Shown here: in pieces, positions 31,588 to 33,040 of the stretch
Numbering within the stretch: the first letter of the stretch is position 1
Layout of the letters: each line of letters opens with the position of its first letter
Notes under the pieces: model-generated
What the model was told of the DNA's origin: nothing
The model's input: only the letters and a program-made list of their open reading frames with translations
Database searches by the model: none
Origin: UBA8437 sp003445035
GTDB lineage: Bacteria > Planctomycetota > Planctomycetia > Planctomycetales > Planctomycetaceae
Assembly (NCBI GenBank): GCA_937901285.1
Contig: CALCHI010000376.1
Location: forward strand, 1-33,040
Direction: 5' to 3'
Length of the DNA stretch: 33,040 nt
Position numbers and translations under genes: made by a program

Positions 31588-33040
31588 ATGCGACGTCTAC
31601 TGGCTGTGGGTGTTTCTTTCGGTTTTCTGTTGGCCCTGATTGTCGGAGAGGCCACACCTCAGGACGCCGCCACGTCCGCGACCAAGGCGAAAAAGAAGAG
31701 CCGCCTGAGAGGCTCTCTGATCGAGGATCGCGCGGCCAAGAAACTGGTCGAGGCGGGAGACGCCCGCCTGGAAGCGCAGGAACTGAAGAAGGCCGTCGAG
31801 GTCTGGCAGAGCGTGATCGAGCGGTACCCGCGGAGCCGGGTTCGCTTCCAGGCGCACGTGCGACTTGGGAACTTCTTCCTCGATCGTGACCGGGCCTACG
31901 ACAAGGCTCGCGCCCACTTTGAGGCAACCGCCACGGAAGACAACCGCGACGAAGACCAGCGAGCCGAAGCGACACTCAAGATCGGTGTCTGCTTTTACCA
32001 GGCCCGCAATTTCGGCAAGTGTTTCGGCGTGATGCGGGACGTGATCGAGCAGTTCCCCGTCAGTTCTCAGGTCAACCAGGCCTACTACTACATCGGATTG
32101 GGCCACTTCCAGCTGGGCCATTACAGCCGGGCGATCGCGGCCTTGGAGAAGGTCGGGACGAACATGGCCGGCGAGGACGAACAGGTCGCGAAGGTGGAAG
32201 CGGGCAAGCGATTCTTTGTCCGGATCGACGACGCCGACCTGTCGGCCCTGGAAACCGGTCAGCCAATCAAGGTGACAGTGGCCGTCACGAGTGGTGACAG
32301 CGAGACGGTCGATTGCTTCACGGTGGGCCGCAACGTGCGGATCGCCCTCGGCAGCATCCCCACTCGACTTGGACGTCCCCGAAAGGGGAACGGACGGCTG
32401 GAGGTCAAGGGCGACGACACAGTCACGGTGACCTACACCGATGCCCACACTGCGGACAAGAAGACCGATCGACCGGTGCTCAGCCGAGTCACCGTCGTCG
32501 GGGACGGCGTGGTTGCGATCACCGATGGGGCTTTCGAGGAGACGCTCCAGGGAGCTGTTCTCGGCAAGGCGATCAACCTCCAGGTTTCCGATCCTGATCG
32601 GGATCTGACCGACGGAGCGGACGCGATCGAGGCGATTGTCGAGGTCTATCGTCGGAAGACCGACGAGGAGATCGAGGCCGAGTTGCTCAAGAACGCCACC
32701 GAGGCCGACACCACCAAGAAGGCCGCGGCCGAGAAAAAACCGGTCACCAAGGACGCGGCCGACGTCGGGGATGAAGTTGCCGACGACCGCGACAAGATCG
32801 ATCCGTTCAAGAAGATCGACGAGGTCAAGGTGAAGCTCGTTGAGTCGAAGATCCAGAGGAAGGTCAAGGGGCTCGACGGTGAACTGCCGGTGGTGCCCAG
32901 GCCGGGTGATGACCCCGCCAAGAAGCCGGCTGAGAAGAAGGCCGTGGAGAAGAAGCCGGCTGAGAAGAAGGCCGTGGAGAAGAATCCGGCTGAGAAGAAG
33001 GCCGTGGAGAAGAAGCCGGCTGACAAGAAGGCCGTGGAGA
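31588..33040 (+). CDS. Secreted TPR-repeat protein with Lys-rich repeats, 3' end cut by window
   Basis: 484 residues are visible and the frame is still open at the window end. AAGGA lies seven bases before ATG 31588. A Sec-type signal (RRLLAVGVSFGFLLALIVGE) is followed by a Lys-rich patch. TPR-like helices fill about residues 50-205 (AVEVWQSVIERYPRSRVRFQ, KARAHFEATA, YYYIGLGHFQLGHYSRAIAA). A beta-rich region follows at about 210-350, with an ITDGAFEETLQG and SDPDRDLTDGADAIEA segment. From 375 on the sequence is charged and Lys-rich, and residues 445 onward are KKPAEKKAVE repeats. TPR proteins usually scaffold protein complexes; here the location is outside the cytoplasmic membrane. No terminus is visible, so total length is unknown. 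Transcribed separately from the DUF1501 unit. Confidence 0.8.
   Translation, partial: MRRLLAVGVSFGFLLALIVGEATPQDAATSATKAKKKSRLRGSLIEDRAAKKLVEAGDARLEAQELKKAVEVWQSVIERYPRSRVRFQAHVRLGNFFLDRDRAYDKARAHFEATATEDNRDEDQRAEATLKIGVCFYQARNFGKCFGVMRDVIEQFPVSSQVNQAYYYIGLGHFQLGHYSRAIAALEKVGTNMAGEDEQVAKVEAGKRFFVRIDDADLSALETGQPIKVTVAVTSGDSETVDCFTVGRNVRIALGSIPTRLGRPRKGNGRLEVKGDDTVTVTYTDAHTADKKTDRPVLSRVTVVGDGVVAITDGAFEETLQGAVLGKAINLQVSDPDRDLTDGADAIEAIVEVYRRKTDEEIEAELLKNATEADTTKKAAAEKKPVTKDAADVGDEVADDRDKIDPFKKIDEVKVKLVESKIQRKVKGLDGELPVVPRPGDDPAKKPAEKKAVEKKPAEKKAVEKNPAEKKAVEKKPADKKAVE
32920..33039 (+). repeat. 30-bp minisatellite, four copies visible, coding KKPAEKKAVE
   Basis: Four head-to-tail 30-bp units in frame, at 32920, 32950, 32980 and 33010. 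Only two differences are seen: AAG to AAT (Lys to Asn) in unit 3 and GAG to GAC in unit 4. The array continues beyond the window. Confidence 0.92.

Noticed and set aside
32646..33026. Minus-strand frame with FFSTAFFSAG repeats that looks like a membrane protein
   Set aside because: It is the reverse complement of the KKPAEKKAVE repeat array in a plus-strand gene with a signal peptide and TPR helices.

Overview
This window looks like a stretch of ordinary chromosome from a planctomycete (class Planctomycetia). The evidence is the gene families: a PSCyt2/PSD1 (DUF1549/DUF1553) gene followed by a DUF1501 gene, a Tat-exported amidohydrolase beside a Gfo/Idh/MocA oxidoreductase, a free-standing EboE-like protein, a lone GroES paralogue, an ECF sigma factor with a large one-pass anti-sigma-like partner, and TPR proteins with lysine-rich tails. 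The DNA is GC-rich with strong G/C at third codon positions, which explains the many long shadow reading frames opposite real genes. I recognise no tRNA, rRNA, CRISPR array, insertion sequence, integrase or phage gene.

Layout. 1-3.3 kb: end of a PhoD-like phosphatase, converging on an ECF sigma / anti-sigma-like pair (minus strand). 3.5-8.1 kb: plus-strand run of EboE-like TIM barrel, XdhC-family protein, amidohydrolase and Gfo/Idh oxidoreductase. 8.1-12.5 kb: minus-strand GroES-like protein, large RND/MMPL transporter, a 351-bp gap holding an inverted repeat and a G-quadruplex motif, then an MBL-fold hydrolase. 12.7-21.3 kb: plus-strand run of a 1110-residue membrane protein with a duplicated membrane module and a spermidine-synthase-like domain, a zinc-ribbon membrane protein, a TPR protein with a KKKPAAE tail, an RluA-type pseudouridine synthase (ATGA overlap), an FAH-family hydrolase and an orphan beta-class DNA methyltransferase. 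21.3-21.7 kb: a small membrane-anchored unknown (minus). 22.0-27.7 kb: endonuclease IV, a lipoprotein, a second RND/MMPL transporter and a thioester-reductase-like SDR. 27.9-33.0 kb: the DUF1549/DUF1553 and DUF1501 pair, a strong terminator-like hairpin, and the start of a secreted TPR protein whose 30-bp repeats run off the window end.

How genes may work together: sigma/anti-sigma is a regulatory pair; amidohydrolase plus Gfo/Idh looks like a small catabolic unit; DUF1549/DUF1553 plus DUF1501 is the usual planctomycete pair of unknown function; the TPR protein and RluA enzyme are translationally coupled. Many other neighbours seem to be independent units, several with recognisable sigma-70-like promoters (TTGnnn, 16-18 bp, TAnnAT).

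I found no clear multi-gene defence or novel effector system. The best leads are the internally duplicated spermidine-synthase-like membrane protein with an extra soluble insert, the lysine-rich minisatellite tails on two otherwise different TPR proteins, the orphan methyltransferase, the lone acidic-tailed GroES, and several well-formed inverted repeats in intergenic DNA.
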